Positions 1-8,591 of a stretch of 56,917 bases of DNA are shown piece after piece (position 1 is the stretch's first letter; every line of letters begins with the position of its first letter). Source of the stretch: JACRLI01 sp035542815. Its GTDB lineage: Bacteria > Eisenbacteria > RBG-16-71-46 > JACRLI01. Location: assembly GCA_035542815.1 (NCBI GenBank), contig DATKKS010000005.1, forward strand, positions 1 through 56,917, written 5' to 3'. The position numbers were made by a program, and so were the translations under genes. The notes under the pieces are model-generated. The model was not told where the DNA came from. It saw nothing but the letters and a program-made list of their open reading frames with translations, and made no database searches.

Positions 1-891
1 GTCCCGGGTGGCCAGCACCAGCGCGCGGTACACCTCCTCCTCGGCCTCCAGCGGCGGGGCCACGTCGTAGCCGAGGGACGGCATCTCGCCGGCGGCGGGC
101 GCCGCGGCGCCCGGGCCGCTCCCCGCGGCGGGCGCGCGCGCCACGTCCAGGTCCGCCAGCAGCAGCGCCTCCTCGAACTGCGCGGCGCGCGCCAGCATCC
201 GCCCGTCGGGCCCGAACACCAGCGAGGCGCCGTCGAAGATCAGCTCGTCCTGCCCGCCCACCAGGTTGCAGAAGGCGATGTACACGCCGTTGTCGAGCGC
301 GCGCCGGATGAGCATGCGCTCGCGCAGCTCGCGCTTGCCCACGCTGTAGGGGGAGGCGTTGATGCTCACCAGCAGCTGCGCGCCGGAGAGCGACTGCTGC
401 CGCGCCGGGCCCTCGGCGTGCCACAGGTCCTCGCACACGTTGAGCCCCAGCTTCACGCCGCCCCACTCCACCACCTGGCACTCCGTGCCCGGCTCGAAGT
501 AGCGCAGCTCGTCGAACACTGCGTAGTTCGGCAGCAGCATCTTGTGGTAGCGGGCCACCACCCGGCCGCGGTGGAGCAGCGCCGCGGAGTTGCGCGCCCG
601 GGGCTTCCCGGCCTCCTCGGGCTCGTCCTGGCCGCGGTCCACGTAGCCCACCACCACCGCGACGTCGGGCGCCCCGGCGGCCACCCGCTCCAGCTCGCGC
701 AGGCTGTCCTCCACGAAGCGGCGGCGGAACACCAGATCCTCGGGCGGGTAGCCGGTGAGGGCCAGCTCCGGGAAGCACACCAGGTCGGCGCCCCGCTCGG
801 CGGCGCGCCGCGAGAGTTCCAGCACCCGGTCGGCGTTGCCGCGGAGGTCGCCGACGGTGGCGTTCATCTGGGCGATGGCGACGCGGAACAT
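1..891 (-). CDS. nadE: Glutamine-dependent NAD+ synthase, N-terminal nitrilase (glutaminase) domain, cut by the window edge
   Basis: This is the N-terminal 297 residues of NAD+ synthetase, which amidates nicotinic acid adenine dinucleotide in the last step of NAD biosynthesis. The visible part is the nitrilase-fold domain that releases ammonia from glutamine. All three catalytic residues are present: Glu42 in FPELALTGYPPEDL, Lys117 in ARYHK and Cys153 in NVCEDLW. The segment reaching the edge (EEVYRALVLATRD) is the linker into the ATP-dependent synthetase domain, which lies outside the window. The ATG at 891 is 7 nt downstream of the thyX stop, so both are probably on one transcript. A weak GGAAGG lies upstream inside thyX. 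The frame is open to base 1, so the gene is intact as far as seen. Confidence 0.93.
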   Translation of the reverse strand, partial: MFRVAIAQMNATVGDLRGNADRVLELSRRAAERGADLVCFPELALTGYPPEDLVFRRRFVEDSLRELERVAAGAPDVAVVVGYVDRGQDEPEEAGKPRARNSAALLHRGRVVARYHKMLLPNYAVFDELRYFEPGTECQVVEWGGVKLGLNVCEDLWHAEGPARQQSLSGAQLLVSINASPYSVGKRELRERMLIRRALDNGVYIAFCNLVGGQDELIFDGASLVFGPDGRMLARAAQFEEALLLADLDVARAPAAGSGPGAAAPAAGEMPSLGYDVAPPLEAEEEVYRALVLATRD

Positions 892-898
892 GCCCGGC

Positions 899-1717
899 TC
901 ACACCTTCCGGTGAGGGGTGGCGGCCACGCGGGTGCCGTCGGGCTGGGTCTCCACCACGAAGTCTCCGAACAGGTGGGGCGACTCCGATTGCAGGATCTC
1001 CAGCAGCTTCAGCGCCAGCTTGCGGATCTCCTCGTCGGCCTCGCGGCTGCCGCGCATCTCGATGAAGTGGCGCAGCGCGCGGGCATTGGCGGTCACCAGG
1101 ATGCGGGTCTCGGTGGCGTTGGGCAGCACGCTGCGCGCCGCCTGCCGGGCCATCTTGCGGCGCAGGGTGCGGTCCTCGACTTCCGTGAACCGGCGCTCCA
1201 GGCCCGCCACCAGCGTGTCGTAGGCCTCGCGCGCCGCCTCCACCGCCCCGCGCCACACCGCGTCCAGCGCCGGGTCCGCGGCGATGCAGTCGGGCTCGAT
1301 GAACGGGACCTCGCTCTCGTTCACGTAGCGCTGGCTGAGCTGCGAGTAGCCGAAACCGGCCCGGTGGCGCACCAGCTCGTGGGTCAGCGAACGCGACACC
1401 CCGGCCACCAGGAAGTTCCACACCGCGTGCTCCAGCACGCTGCCGTGGCCCACCTCGACCAGGTGCTCCAGGAACTCGCGGTTGCCCTTGCGGCCCTTGC
1501 CGAAGCTCATGTAGCACAGCCGGCCGCCGACCTCGGCCAGCGCCTCGGCGCCCACCTCGGTGTCGGTGGCCCAGGCGAGGCCGTGGCGGTCGAGGAAGCG
1601 CTGCACTTCCCCGGAGTCCACCGACTGGCGGCCCACGAGGTACACCTCGGGCTCGCGCACCACGCGCAGCGGGGCGCGCGCGCCGGGCGCCTGCGGTCGG
1701 GTCTGTCCTGGGGTCAT
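899..1717 (-). CDS. thyX: Flavin-dependent thymidylate synthase ThyX
   Basis: This 272-residue protein makes dTMP from dUMP using FAD, NADPH and methylenetetrahydrofolate, as the alternative to ThyA. The ThyX signature RHRxxxxSxxSxR-type motif is clear as RHRAGFGYSQLSQRY (residues 117-131), and the typical HxSxxEH segment appears as HGSVLEH (91-97). About 20 residues precede the conserved fold. The start codon has no Shine-Dalgarno sequence. A good promoter (TTGCCA, 17 nt, TAGAAT) ends only 6 nt before the ATG, so the mRNA is predicted to be leaderless. nadE follows after 7 nt. No thyA is seen in the window. Confidence 0.95.
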   Translation of the reverse strand: MTPGQTRPQAPGARAPLRVVREPEVYLVGRQSVDSGEVQRFLDRHGLAWATDTEVGAEALAEVGGRLCYMSFGKGRKGNREFLEHLVEVGHGSVLEHAVWNFLVAGVSRSLTHELVRHRAGFGYSQLSQRYVNESEVPFIEPDCIAADPALDAVWRGAVEAAREAYDTLVAGLERRFTEVEDRTLRRKMARQAARSVLPNATETRILVTANARALRHFIEMRGSREADEEIRKLALKLLEILQSESPHLFGDFVVETQPDGTRVAATPHRKV

Positions 1718-1723
1718 GGCGCC

Positions 1724-1752
1724 ATTCTAGGGGGGCGCCGGGGGGTTGGCAA
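1724..1752 (-). promoter_or_regulatory. Predicted leaderless promoter of thyX
   Basis: On the minus strand TTGCCA (1752-1747) is separated by 17 nt from TAGAAT (1729-1724), and a 6-nt discriminator then leads directly to the ATG at 1717. The expected +1 is the A of the start codon. Both hexamers are close to the sigma-70 consensus. This is read from sequence only, with no transcript data. Confidence 0.6.
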
Positions 1753-1772
1753 CGGAAGGCGGCGCGGCCGGC

Positions 1773-2363
1773 CTACAGGGCCTGCAGGATCCTCGCCGCG
1801 GCGCTCCGGATCATGGGGAAGGGCCGCGCGCCCGGCCCCGGGTTCCACTCCCCCGCCGGCGGGATGTGCACGAAACCCGCTGGAATCGCCAGCCCCGCCG
1901 CGCGCAGGCCCAGCAGCGTGCGGTACAGCAGGTGATTGCACAGGTAGGTGCCGGCGGTGTTGGAGATGCGCGCCGGCAGCACGTGGCCGTCCAGGGAGGC
2001 CAGCAGGCGCGGCAGCGGCAGGGTGGCGAACAGGCCGTCAGGCCCCTCGGGCTCGATGCGCCGCCCGCCCGGCGCGTCCCCCGCGCCGTCCGGAACCCGG
2101 GACTCGTCCCAGTTGATGCCGATGCGCTCCAGCCGGATGTCGTCCGAGCCGGTGGCCACCCCGAAGCTCACCACGGCCGCCGGGAGGGCCACCGCGATCC
2201 GCTCCACGAGCCGGCGCGGCGCCTCGCCGTACACCACCGGCAGGATGATGCCGTCCAGCTCCACGCCCGGAGGCGGCTCTTCCAGCAGCGACTCCACCAG
2301 CCGCTGCGAGGGGTTGACCTCGAAGCCTGGGAAGGGCCCGAAGCCGGAGATCAGGATGGCCAT
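1773..2363 (-). CDS. pcp: Pyrrolidone-carboxylate peptidase (pyroglutamyl peptidase I, family C15)
   Basis: This 196-residue cysteine peptidase removes N-terminal pyroglutamate from peptides in the cytoplasm. The start MAILISGFGPFPGFEVNPS is the family hallmark. The catalytic triad is visible: Glu79 in RLERIGIN, Cys142 in NTAGTYLCN and His166 in FVHIP. The length is slightly below the usual 200-215. The start has no Shine-Dalgarno; a TATGCT box lies 6 nt before the ATG, again suggesting a leaderless message. It lies upstream of thyX on the same strand with a 55-nt gap that contains the thyX promoter, so the two are probably separate units. Confidence 0.93.
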   Translation of the reverse strand: MAILISGFGPFPGFEVNPSQRLVESLLEEPPPGVELDGIILPVVYGEAPRRLVERIAVALPAAVVSFGVATGSDDIRLERIGINWDESRVPDGAGDAPGGRRIEPEGPDGLFATLPLPRLLASLDGHVLPARISNTAGTYLCNHLLYRTLLGLRAAGLAIPAGFVHIPPAGEWNPGPGARPFPMIRSAAARILQAL

Positions 2364-2536
2364 GCCGCCAGCATAGCGGATGCGCGGCGCGCGGCCCAGG
2401 GCCTGGGGCCCGCCGGCGGACCTGGTGGCGCGGCGGCTGCCGCGCCCGCGGCGGGCGTGCTAGCATCGGGGCGGCCGCCCCGGTGGCGGGGATGCGCCCC
2501 GCGGCCCGGGGCGGGGCTCTGGATCCGAGGCCCGCC

Positions 2537-2947
2537 GTGAGACACGCGCGAATTCACATCGCCTGGGCTGCGCTGGCCCTGCTGCTGTCCGCCGGGTGCA
2601 GCCACCGGCGCGAGCTGGGCGCGCAGCTCGACCCCTTCTCGCTGCTGGGGTCGCGCACCGGGATCGTGGACCAGTGGGTCGGCCGGCCCGACTCCAGCCT
2701 GATCGCCTCGTGGGGACGCCCCAGCACCACGCTGCCCGACGCCCACCACGGCCGGATCCTCACCTACCTCAAGACCATCGAGCAGGTGGCCTACTCGGGC
2801 GAGCGGGCCGCCAACCCGCCCGGCTACCAGCCCGGCGAACCCACCCCGGAGGAGACCCGGCGCCACGCCCGGACGGTCACGCTGGAGTGCGTGTTCCAGG
2901 TGGACTCCACCGGCAGGATCTTCGGCGCCCGGAAGACCTTCCACTGA
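2537..2947 (+). CDS. Small lipoprotein, SmpA/OmlA-like fold possible
   Basis: This encodes a 136-residue protein starting at GTG 2537; an in-frame ATG at 2483 would add 18 arginine- and proline-rich residues ahead of the signal peptide and is less likely. The signal peptide ends in a lipobox LSAGC with the lipidated cysteine at residue 21, so it is predicted to be membrane-anchored. The mature part has a WGRP segment, a YLK strand and an ending with CVFQVDSTGRIFGA, resembling the pattern of small BamE/OmlA-like lipoproteins, but the match is weak. A TAGCAT box lies at about 2461. Function is unknown. Confidence 0.7.
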   Translation: MRHARIHIAWAALALLLSAGCSHRRELGAQLDPFSLLGSRTGIVDQWVGRPDSSLIASWGRPSTTLPDAHHGRILTYLKTIEQVAYSGERAANPPGYQPGEPTPEETRRHARTVTLECVFQVDSTGRIFGARKTFH

Positions 2948-3211
2948 GCCCGCCCCCGGGCCGGCCCGCCGCGCCCAGAGCGCGCCGCGACCGGTATCGG
3001 CGGCGGCACAGGAGCGTATCCCCACCTAGACGGCCGCCCCCGCGCGGCCCCCGCGCGGCGCTGCGTGGGAGCGTCCGCCCCCGCGCAAGCCCCTGACGTG
3101 CCATCCGATGCGGCGCGCGCCGCGGGCCGGCCCCGGGTGGCATGCCCGATGCGGTTCCCATCGATGCGCGAGCCGGCCCGGTCCGGCCGGCTGCGCCCGG
3201 AGGGAACGACC

Positions 3212-3775
3212 ATGACACGATCGCGCGCCCGTCTCTGCGCCGCGGCGCTGGCCGCGGCCCTGGCTGTGGCGGCCGCCCCCGCGGCGGCCCGCGCGGAGCT
3301 CGCACCCGACACGAGCGGTGTGCACGACTGGACGAGGCCCACCACCTGGCTCACCGCGGGCCTCGGGGTCGGCAGCTGCGGGCTGGGGATGAACGCCAGC
3401 CTGTGCCACCACTGGGGCATGCACGTCCTGGCCGCGCGCGTCGCCGGCACCACCAACATCCCCACGGACATCTTCGGCGAGGAGAACCAGCTGTGGAGCG
3501 CGGGCCTGCTGTACGGCGCGGGCCTGTTCCGCCCGGCCTACGCGCTGTGGGTGGGCGCGGGCCTGGGCGTGAGCGGCGGAAAGCACCAGCCGGAGGTGCG
3601 CTTCTTCGAGCCCGACCGGACCCGGCACGTGGACACCGGGCTGAGCTTCCCGCTGGAGCTGCAGGCCATCGCCGGGATCGGGAAGGGACGCAACCTGGGG
3701 ATCTCGCTGTGGGCGGACCTCAACAGCCGGGAGTCCTTCGGAGGGGTGTCGCTGATCGGGGCGCTGGCCCACTGA
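3212..3775 (+). CDS. Exported protein, probable outer-membrane beta-barrel, unknown function
   Basis: This 187-residue protein starts at ATG 3212 behind a good GGAGGG ribosome-binding site. A classical signal peptide of about 27 residues ends at ARA-E. The mature part alternates short glycine-rich amphipathic strands (TAGLGVGSCGLGMN, SAGLLYGAGLF, LWVGAGLGVSGG, QAIAGIGKGRN) and ends GVSLIGALAH, as in small outer-membrane barrels. No enzymatic motif is seen. The longer upstream reading frame (from 3065) lacks a ribosome-binding site and is rejected. It stands between a plus-strand lipoprotein and the convergent VWA gene. Confidence 0.7.
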   Translation: MTRSRARLCAAALAAALAVAAAPAAARAELAPDTSGVHDWTRPTTWLTAGLGVGSCGLGMNASLCHHWGMHVLAARVAGTTNIPTDIFGEENQLWSAGLLYGAGLFRPAYALWVGAGLGVSGGKHQPEVRFFEPDRTRHVDTGLSFPLELQAIAGIGKGRNLGISLWADLNSRESFGGVSLIGALAH

Positions 3776-3782
3776 GGCGGGG

Positions 3783-4880
3783 CTAGCGGGCGCGGCGCTT
3801 CCGGTTCCGCGCGTAGTCCACCAGCACGTACGAGCCCAGGTTCTCCAGGTCGGAGAAGTACGCGCGCCCGCGGTTGAGGCGGGTGAGCTTGTCCACGAAA
3901 CCCACCAGCTCGTGGTGCTCGGCCAGCATGAAGGTGGAGATCTCGATCCCCTTGCGCCGGCACAGGGCGGCCTGCTCCAGGGTCTTGTTGACGATCTTGG
4001 GGTCCAGCCCGAAGGCGTTCTTGTACAGCCGCCCGCTCTCCCACATGCACGAGGGCTTGCCGTCGGTGATCATGAAGATCTGCTTGTTGGGCTGGCGCTC
4101 CTTGGCCAGGATGCGCTGCGCCAGCATCAGCCCGGCGCGGGTGTTGGTGTGGTACGGGCCGACGGTGATGTAGGGCAGCTTCTTCAGCGGCACCTCGACC
4201 GCGTCGTCGCCGAACAGCACCACGTGCAGCGAGTCCTTGGGGAACTGGGTGGTGATCAGCTCGGCCAGCGCCAGCGCCACCCGCTTGGCCGGGGTGATGC
4301 GGTCCTCACCGTACAGGATCATGCTGTGGCTCACGTCCACCAGGAGCACCGTGGAGCAGTTGGTGAGGTGCTCGTTCTCGTAGATCGCGAGGTCCTCCTC
4401 CTGCAGCGTCAGGTCGTCCAGCCCGGCGCGCTTCACCGCGTTGTGGAGGGTGGTGAGCACGTCGAGGTCCGAGAGCCGGTCGCCGAACTGGTAGGGGCGC
4501 GACTCGCTCAGCCGCTCCTGGCCGGAGCCGGCCGCCGGGGTGCGGTGGTCGCCCGAAGGGCCCTTCTCGACGGTGGAGAAGATCTCCTGCAGGGCCGACT
4601 TGCGCAGGGCGCGCTCGCCCTTGGAGGTCACCTGATAGCCCGCGCCGCCCGCGGCCGGGCGAATCATGCCGGATTTCTCCAGCATCTGGCGGAAGTCCTG
4701 GATCCCGAACTGGTCGTCGAAGAAGCCGTACTCCTTCCCCACCTGCTCCAGCCACTGGAGCGCCTCCTCCACGTCCCCGTTGGTCTGGAGCAGCAGGTCG
4801 TTGTAGATCCGCAGCAGCGCCTTGAAGAACTCCGGGGTGAGCCGGCGCTGGCCGGTCCAGCGGGCGTACCTAAGCCTCAT
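3783..4880 (-). CDS. VWA-domain protein, partner of the adjacent AAA+ ATPase
   Basis: This 365-residue protein carries a C-terminal von Willebrand A domain with a full MIDAS metal site: DVSHS at residues 182-186, the downstream Thr in the NTRAG segment, and Asp in ITDGKPS. The N-terminal 170 residues are helical and charged. Proteins of this type pair with MoxR/ChlI-like AAA+ ATPases and act with them in metal insertion or complex remodelling; the actual substrate is unknown. The start codon overlaps the end of the AAA+ gene by 11 nt, so the two are translationally coupled. It is 7 nt from the convergent plus-strand gene. Confidence 0.9.
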   Translation of the reverse strand: MRLRYARWTGQRRLTPEFFKALLRIYNDLLLQTNGDVEEALQWLEQVGKEYGFFDDQFGIQDFRQMLEKSGMIRPAAGGAGYQVTSKGERALRKSALQEIFSTVEKGPSGDHRTPAAGSGQERLSESRPYQFGDRLSDLDVLTTLHNAVKRAGLDDLTLQEEDLAIYENEHLTNCSTVLLVDVSHSMILYGEDRITPAKRVALALAELITTQFPKDSLHVVLFGDDAVEVPLKKLPYITVGPYHTNTRAGLMLAQRILAKERQPNKQIFMITDGKPSCMWESGRLYKNAFGLDPKIVNKTLEQAALCRRKGIEISTFMLAEHHELVGFVDKLTRLNRGRAYFSDLENLGSYVLVDYARNRKRRAR

Positions 4881-6375
4881 CGCCTCCGCCCAGGCTCGAG
4901 AACATGGACTTGAACATGTCGCGGTAGGCCACCGCGCGCCCGTCCACCCGGTCGCGGGTCAGGATGGAGTGCTGGTGGAGGCCCTCCAGCACCAGCTCCA
5001 TGGCCACCGCCAGCTCGGCGTCGTTGGCCGGCTTCAGGTGCCGCGAGGCCACCCGGCGCAGCCCCCGCACCTGGTCCAGCGCCTCCAGGAACTCGGCGTC
5101 GCCGGAGTCGTCCGCCACCTCCGCGGTGTGGCCCGCGGCGAACCATTCCAGGATCTCCTTGTACTCCGAGTTGGCCAGCCCCTCCTCGGTCGGCTGGCCG
5201 CGGCGCTTCTTGGGGAACGCGCTGGGGAAGTTGCGTGCGAAGTAGCTCTTGAGCCCCCGGCCGATCAGGTGCCGGGCCACGTTGAGCGGCCCCTCCTGCT
5301 CGCCCTCCAGCACCAGCTCCACCTTGCCGGAGACCGCCGAGACCGCCGCCGCCAGGTCGCACACCCGCGCCGTGGTGTGCGCCACGCCCAGCCGGATGGC
5401 CCGCCGCTCGGCGTTCGAGACCACCGTCTCGGCCAGCGCGATGGTCATGCGCGCGGACACCCCCGAGTTCTGGTCCACGTACTCGCTCTCGCGCGCCTGG
5501 ATCGCCACCTCCTCGATCACCTCGCGCAGGAACCGCGGCAGGTCCACGTGGCGGTCGCCGCGCTCCAGCCACGCCTCCTGCGCGGTGATCCGCATGCCCT
5601 CCTCCACGCTGCGCGGGTAGTGGGTCAGGATCTGGCTCTGGATGCGGTCGCGCAGCGGGGTGATGATGTTGCCCCGGTTGGTGTAGTCCTCGGGGTTGGC
5701 GCTGAACACCATCTGCACGTCCAGCGGGATGCGCACCGGGAAGCCACGGATCTGGAAGTCGCGCTCCTCCAGGATGTTCAGCAGCCCCACCTGGATGCGC
5801 GGCTGCAGGTCGGGCAGCTCGTTGATGGCGAAGATGCCGCGGTTGGTGCGCGGGATGATGCCGTAGTGGATCACCCGCTCGTCGCTGTACGGCAGGCGCA
5901 GCGCGGCCGCCTTGATGGGATCGATGTCGCCGATGAGGTCGGCGATGGTGACGTCCGGGGTGGCCAGCTTCTCCTGGTAGCGCGACTCCCGCGGCAGCCA
6001 CTCCACCACCAGGTCGTCGCCCTCCTCGAACACCCGCCGGCGCCCCTCGGCGCTGATGGGGTGGAGCGGATCGTCGTTGATGGGGTTGCCCGGGATCACC
6101 GGGATCTCCTCGTCCAGGAAGTCCACCAGCGCCCGCAGGATCCGGGTCTTGGCCTGGCCGCGCAGTCCCAGCAGGATGAAGTCGTGGCGCGCCAGGATGG
6201 CGTTCACCAGCTGCGGGATGACGGTGTCCTCGTAGCCGACGATCCCGGGGAACAGCTCCTCGCCCGCGCGCAGCCGGCGGACCAGGTTGCCCCGGATCTC
6301 TTCCTTGACGCCGCGGCTCACGTAGCCGGCAGCCTTCAGTTGGCCCAACGTCTTGGGCCGCAAAGAGTTCGACAT
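4870..6375 (-). CDS. AAA+ ATPase, magnesium-chelatase ChlI/MoxR-like
   Basis: This 501-residue ATPase starts at ATG 6375 with GAGGAG 7 nt upstream; the longer frame to 6564 runs into a neighbouring gene and has no ribosome-binding site. Walker A is GLRGQAKT (residues 70-77). The Walker B position reads IFAINELPDL, with Asn where most ATPases have Asp, which I recall as normal for this subfamily. The ERDFQIRGFPVRIP segment and ANPEDYTNRGNI match the ChlI-type helix-2 insert and sensor 1. It is coupled to the downstream VWA gene. Together they resemble cobalt/magnesium-chelatase-like or MoxR-VWA remodelling machines; the client is not evident. Confidence 0.9.
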   Translation of the reverse strand: MSNSLRPKTLGQLKAAGYVSRGVKEEIRGNLVRRLRAGEELFPGIVGYEDTVIPQLVNAILARHDFILLGLRGQAKTRILRALVDFLDEEIPVIPGNPINDDPLHPISAEGRRRVFEEGDDLVVEWLPRESRYQEKLATPDVTIADLIGDIDPIKAAALRLPYSDERVIHYGIIPRTNRGIFAINELPDLQPRIQVGLLNILEERDFQIRGFPVRIPLDVQMVFSANPEDYTNRGNIITPLRDRIQSQILTHYPRSVEEGMRITAQEAWLERGDRHVDLPRFLREVIEEVAIQARESEYVDQNSGVSARMTIALAETVVSNAERRAIRLGVAHTTARVCDLAAAVSAVSGKVELVLEGEQEGPLNVARHLIGRGLKSYFARNFPSAFPKKRRGQPTEEGLANSEYKEILEWFAAGHTAEVADDSGDAEFLEALDQVRGLRRVASRHLKPANDAELAVAMELVLEGLHQHSILTRDRVDGRAVAYRDMFKSMFSSLGGGDEA

Positions 6376-6433
6376 GAAGCTCCTCGGTAGGTGTGGGACG
6401 TCAGCAGGGCCGGAGGCCCGCCCTCCTCGAGAA

Positions 6434-7465
6434 TTAGATGCGCGAACCCGCCCGCGAGCGCGGGGCGGCGCGGGAGTCGCCCGGCGCCGCAGCGCGCGCA
6501 TCCAGCGGCGGGCGGGGGGCCTGGCCGACGGTGAGCATGCGAGCGTCGGGCGAGGAGAGGCCATCGGCTCCGGTGGCCAGCATGCGCTCGCTGCCGCTGG
6601 AGTCGGGATCCACGACCATCAGGGCCTGGTGACTGGCAGCCTGGACGAACACGATGCTGCGCCCGTCCGAGAGCCAGCGCGGGTTGACGTCGCGGGTCCC
6701 GGTGCTCACCACCCGGGGCACGGTGTCGCCCAGGGCCATCACCGCGATGCGGCAGATCTGAAGCCTCGGGGTGACCCCGGTGTACCAGTACGCCAGGGAG
6801 ATCGCCAGCCGGGCGCCGTCGGGCGAGACCTGGCAGCCGGTCTCGTCGAAGCGGTCGTGCGTCAGGCGCCGCAGCAGGCGCCCGGAGGGCACCTCGGCCA
6901 GGAACAGCTCGTTGCTGTCGGCGACGTCCCGGTGCACGGCGGCCAAGGCGAAGGCCCGGCCCTCGCCCGGAGCCCACTGGAGCACGTGGCGGGGGTAGAC
7001 CGTGTCGCCCTCGACCACCTGGAATGCGCCCAGGACGATGGGCTGGCTGCCGCCCGCGGGGTCCAGGATCGCGTCCCGGCACAGGATCCGGTCGCCGCGG
7101 GGGCTCCATTCCGGGGGGGGCGCGTTGTAGGTGCGGGCCAGCGTCCAGCTCCTCAGCACCGCGCCCGAGCCCAGGTCCCCCAGGAACAGCGTGGCGTCGG
7201 AGTAGTTGAGGCCGCGGAAGGCCACCCGGCTCCCGTCGGGGCTCCACCGGGGATCCCGCCCGCTCAGCAGGAACATGGTTCCGAGACAGCCGTCCATCCG
7301 GACGGTGCACAGGTGCCCGCCGGCCGAGGCGAAGAGCACCCACCCCACGGGGGCCGCGGGCGGAGGAGGAGAGGTCACGGCCTGCTTCGAGCACCCCGCC
7401 GGGGACAGGGCCAGCGCCAGGGCCGCCGCGGCGGCCAGAGTGAGCCTGCCGATTCGGCGGCTCAT
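6434..7465 (-). CDS. TolB-like beta-propeller lipoprotein (paralogue 2)
   Basis: This 343-residue lipoprotein has a signal peptide ending in SPAGC followed by repeated WSPDGSRVAF / WSPRGDRIL / VSPDGARLAI blocks, the PD40 repeats that form TolB-type beta-propellers. The predicted location is the periplasmic face of a membrane. Its start overlaps the stop of the upstream paralogue by 4 nt (ATGA), so they are co-translated. It is collinear with that paralogue, sharing the layout and spacing of propeller blades and identical total length, which indicates tandem duplication. The last 30 residues are unusually rich in Ala and Arg. Function is unknown. Confidence 0.85.
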   Translation of the reverse strand: MSRRIGRLTLAAAAALALALSPAGCSKQAVTSPPPPAAPVGWVLFASAGGHLCTVRMDGCLGTMFLLSGRDPRWSPDGSRVAFRGLNYSDATLFLGDLGSGAVLRSWTLARTYNAPPPEWSPRGDRILCRDAILDPAGGSQPIVLGAFQVVEGDTVYPRHVLQWAPGEGRAFALAAVHRDVADSNELFLAEVPSGRLLRRLTHDRFDETGCQVSPDGARLAISLAYWYTGVTPRLQICRIAVMALGDTVPRVVSTGTRDVNPRWLSDGRSIVFVQAASHQALMVVDPDSSGSERMLATGADGLSSPDARMLTVGQAPRPPLDARAAAPGDSRAAPRSRAGSRI

Positions 7466-8493
7466 CGCAGCGCCCTCCCGCCCGGCGCGGCCGGCGAAGG
7501 GAGCAGGTAGATGTCCGGTCCGTAGTCCCATCCGGCCACCGCGTCGGTCCCGCTCACCTGCCAGTCGACCCGGGGATCGCCGGGGCTGTGGACGCGGACG
7601 ACCGCGGCCCTCGAGGCCAAGCTCTGCAGGTACACCACGGTGCGCCCGTCTGCGGCCCACCTCGGGGAGGTCCCGGGCACGGCGGGCACGAACTCGCGGG
7701 GCATCGAGTCCGCAATCCCCAGGGTCGCCAGCTCCGGACCCGCGGCCGAATCCACCTGCAGCAGCAGCCGGGTACCGTCGGGCGAGACCTGGAACGGCCA
7801 TTCCGCGTAGAGATTGTGGGTCAGGCGCCGCACCACCCTCCCGGAGGGGAACTCGGTCTCGAAGACCTCGTAGTACCGGGGGTCGTAGGCGCCGCGATTG
7901 CGGGGGACCGGCGCGGCGTAGCCGAGCGCGTACACCCGCTCCCCGTCCGGGGCCCACTGGCGAGGCATCAGGTGGGAGACGCTGTCACCCTCGAACACCT
8001 GGTATGTCGGCGGCTGGTAGTTGGTCGGCGCCCCGCCCACGGTGTCCACGGCGCCCTCCAGGCACAGCAGCCGGTCGCCGCGCGGGCTCCAGTCGATGAA
8101 GTCCCCGCTGGTCCAGCCCAGCACCCGCGTGCGGGTGCCCGCGGCGTTCTGCAGCAGGATCTGGTAGCAGGAATTCGGATCGCAGATGACCCCGGGACTG
8201 TGGAGGCAGGCCACGTACCGCCCGTCCGGGCTCCAGCGCGGGCACCAGCTCGGCAGTCCGTCCGGCCCGGGGAGCCGGGTGCGCTGCGTGCCGTCCAGGC
8301 GTGCCTCGATCAGGATGAAGGAGTTGGCGGGCCCCTGGCTGTCCACGGCGGCGTACACCACCCACCCGTCCAGCGGGACGCCGGCCGGGGGCTTGACGAT
8401 CCCCTGGTGCCCGCAGCCGATCAGAAGCATCACCAGAGTGCCCAGGACAGGAAGAACGAGGAGGGGAAGGCGAGGAACGCGGCGGCCGTTCAT
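7462..8493 (-). CDS. TolB-like beta-propeller lipoprotein (paralogue 1)
   Basis: This 343-residue protein starts at ATG 8493 behind GGAGGATCCCC. The signal peptide ends with a lipobox LIGC. The mature protein carries PD40 propeller repeats (WSPDGRYVA, WSPRGDRLL, VSPDGTRLLL, WAADGRTVVY). It is the first gene of a two-gene unit with the equal-length paralogue downstream, overlapping by 4 nt. Such lipoproteins are abundant in FCB-group genomes and probably serve as surface or periplasmic scaffolds; no ligand can be inferred. A much longer in-frame extension (to 9165) runs antisense to the LOG and formamidase region and is rejected. Confidence 0.85.
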   Translation of the reverse strand: MNGRRVPRLPLLVLPVLGTLVMLLIGCGHQGIVKPPAGVPLDGWVVYAAVDSQGPANSFILIEARLDGTQRTRLPGPDGLPSWCPRWSPDGRYVACLHSPGVICDPNSCYQILLQNAAGTRTRVLGWTSGDFIDWSPRGDRLLCLEGAVDTVGGAPTNYQPPTYQVFEGDSVSHLMPRQWAPDGERVYALGYAAPVPRNRGAYDPRYYEVFETEFPSGRVVRRLTHNLYAEWPFQVSPDGTRLLLQVDSAAGPELATLGIADSMPREFVPAVPGTSPRWAADGRTVVYLQSLASRAAVVRVHSPGDPRVDWQVSGTDAVAGWDYGPDIYLLPSPAAPGGRALR

Positions 8494-8591
8494 GGGGATC
8501 CTCCAGGTTCCGGGGGCGGACGCGCCCCGGTCTGACGGAGGAAGGGCGAGATCATGGTACACCCGGGGAAGGCGTGCGGGAAGAGGCGCCT

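Noticed and set aside
3106..3154. Direct repeat CCGATGCGG in the gap before 3212
   Set aside because: Only 9 bp in very G+C-rich DNA; likely by chance.
6376..6564. N-terminal extension of the AAA+ protein to 6564
   Set aside because: It overlaps the TolB-like lipoprotein gene, is Arg/Pro-rich and lacks a ribosome-binding site.
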